Assembly (NCBI GenBank): GCA_011390985.1
Contig: JAABRJ010000086.1
Span: forward strand, 1 to 5,095
Length of the DNA: 5,095 bases
Reading direction: 5' to 3'
Source: Desulfobacteraceae bacterium
GTDB taxonomy: Bacteria > Desulfobacterota > Desulfobacteria > Desulfobacterales > JAABRJ01
A program made the translations under genes and the position numbers. Shown in pieces: positions 4,459 to 5,095 of the stretch; position 1 is the stretch's first letter; each line of letters begins with the position of its first letter. Below the pieces are notes generated by a model. The model made no database searches. It was not told where the DNA came from and saw nothing but the letters and a program-made list of their open reading frames with translations.

Positions 4459-5095
4459 ATGAAAAAACGATTATGTGCTGCCGCCGTCTGTCTGGCCGTT
4501 TTCGGCCTGCTGATCCATCACGCAGCGATCGCGACAGCCGCGGAAGCCAAGGCCGCGCCTGTGCCGCAGTTCAAGGAAGTGCCGTTTCCGGTCAGCGACG
4601 CCGACAAGCGGGCCATCCTGGCCAGCGAGGCGGTCACGGTGGACGGTCAAACCCATGCCATCGGCTTCAACCCAATTCTGCGCAGCGGCGACAAGGTCGG
4701 CCAGGGCATCTTCGGGCTGCTGCTGGACGAGAAGGGGCAGCCGGTTATGAACAAGGACGGCTCGAAGCATATTTCGGTGGACAACGACTTTAGTTCTCTT
4801 ATCCCCTTGGGGAACAAGCTTTTCATGGTGTCGCACTTCGAGAGTCGGCCGGGGGCCATGTATCTGACTCGGCTCGAGCAGAATCCGCAAACCGGCCAGT
4901 TGCGTGCGGCCGACACCCGCAACATCGATTTTTCCCACGTGGGCGGTCTCTGGGTGCCCTGCGCCGGCAGTGTGACCCCCTGGAACACGCATCTGGGCAG
5001 CGAAGAATATCCCAACAACGCCCGCCTCACGGAAGCCGCCACGTCCATGGACGAGATCGAGGACTACGACAAGCCCATGGCCCGCTATTTCGGGG
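4459..5095 (+). CDS. phoX: Exported PhoX-type (DUF839) phosphatase, N-terminal part
   Basis: The gene runs off the right edge; 212 residues are visible. The first 28 or so form a signal peptide: basic MKKR, a hydrophobic core (about 6-26), and Ala-rich cleavage sites near ATAAEA. There is no twin-arginine motif, so Sec export to the periplasm is likely, in contrast to the well-studied Pseudomonas PhoX, which uses Tat. Beta-propeller-like strands follow (GIFGLLLDEKG, 83-93; LIPLGNKLFMVSHFES, 114-129; YLTRLEQNPQTGQLR, 135-149). The key signature is CAGSVTPWNTHLGSEEY (168-184), which matches the PhoX motif of Cys, then TPW, then Glu-Glu. In the P. fluorescens enzyme this Cys helps bind the iron-calcium cofactor. 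The enzyme should release phosphate from organic monoesters. Later metal-binding residues lie beyond the window, so activity cannot be judged. The Pho-box-like repeats upstream support induction by phosphate limitation. A non-phosphatase member of DUF839 is the main alternative. Confidence 0.8.
   Translation, partial: MKKRLCAAAVCLAVFGLLIHHAAIATAAEAKAAPVPQFKEVPFPVSDADKRAILASEAVTVDGQTHAIGFNPILRSGDKVGQGIFGLLLDEKGQPVMNKDGSKHISVDNDFSSLIPLGNKLFMVSHFESRPGAMYLTRLEQNPQTGQLRAADTRNIDFSHVGGLWVPCAGSVTPWNTHLGSEEYPNNARLTEAATSMDEIEDYDKPMARYFG

Noticed and set aside
4471..4992. Long minus-strand reading frame opposite the phosphatase
   Set aside because: It is the antisense of a gene with a clear signal peptide and PhoX motif, so a shadow frame.

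Overview
The window looks like a GC-rich Gram-negative chromosome. A deltaproteobacterium (Desulfobacterota-like) is the best guess, from the overall gene style and the CdaA/YbbR and PhoX-type proteins. That assignment is inference, as there is no rRNA or other marker here. I see no complete mobile element, CRISPR array, tRNA or rRNA.

Layout, left to right. Positions 1-364 are non-coding and rich in inverted repeats; they carry a good sigma70-type promoter (209-237) and a strong hairpin in the presumed leader. Positions 365-1591 (+) encode a membrane diadenylate cyclase in which a CdaA-type enzyme (three membrane helices plus a DAC domain) continues in the same chain into a fourth membrane helix and a YbbR/CdaR-like domain. 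A short gap with a perfect 18-bp palindrome separates it from the convergent gene at 1694-2818 (-), which encodes a protein of the bacterial archaeo-eukaryotic release factor (baeRF) type. Divergent from it is a conserved-looking protein of unknown function (about 2944-3660, +), whose 5' end lacks an ATG, a ribosome binding site and a signal peptide.

Positions 3661-4458 hold no intact gene. On the minus strand there is a decayed reading frame (about 3760-4343) that can be followed through two single-base losses in homopolymer runs and then one in-frame stop, plus a short hydrophobic frame fragment. The last gene (4459 to the right edge, +, incomplete) is an exported PhoX-type (DUF839) phosphatase. 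Its upstream region holds three direct repeats with an 11-bp period, followed after 9 nt by a -10-like hexamer. This is the architecture of a PhoB/PhoP-activated promoter.

The genes do not form one operon. The themes are c-di-AMP synthesis (envelope and osmotic homeostasis), a ribosome-associated candidate, an orphan beta-rich protein, and phosphate scavenging. The strongest hunt results are the putative three-unit Pho box in front of the phosphatase and the one-chain CdaA-CdaR architecture. I found no clearly new multi-gene system.
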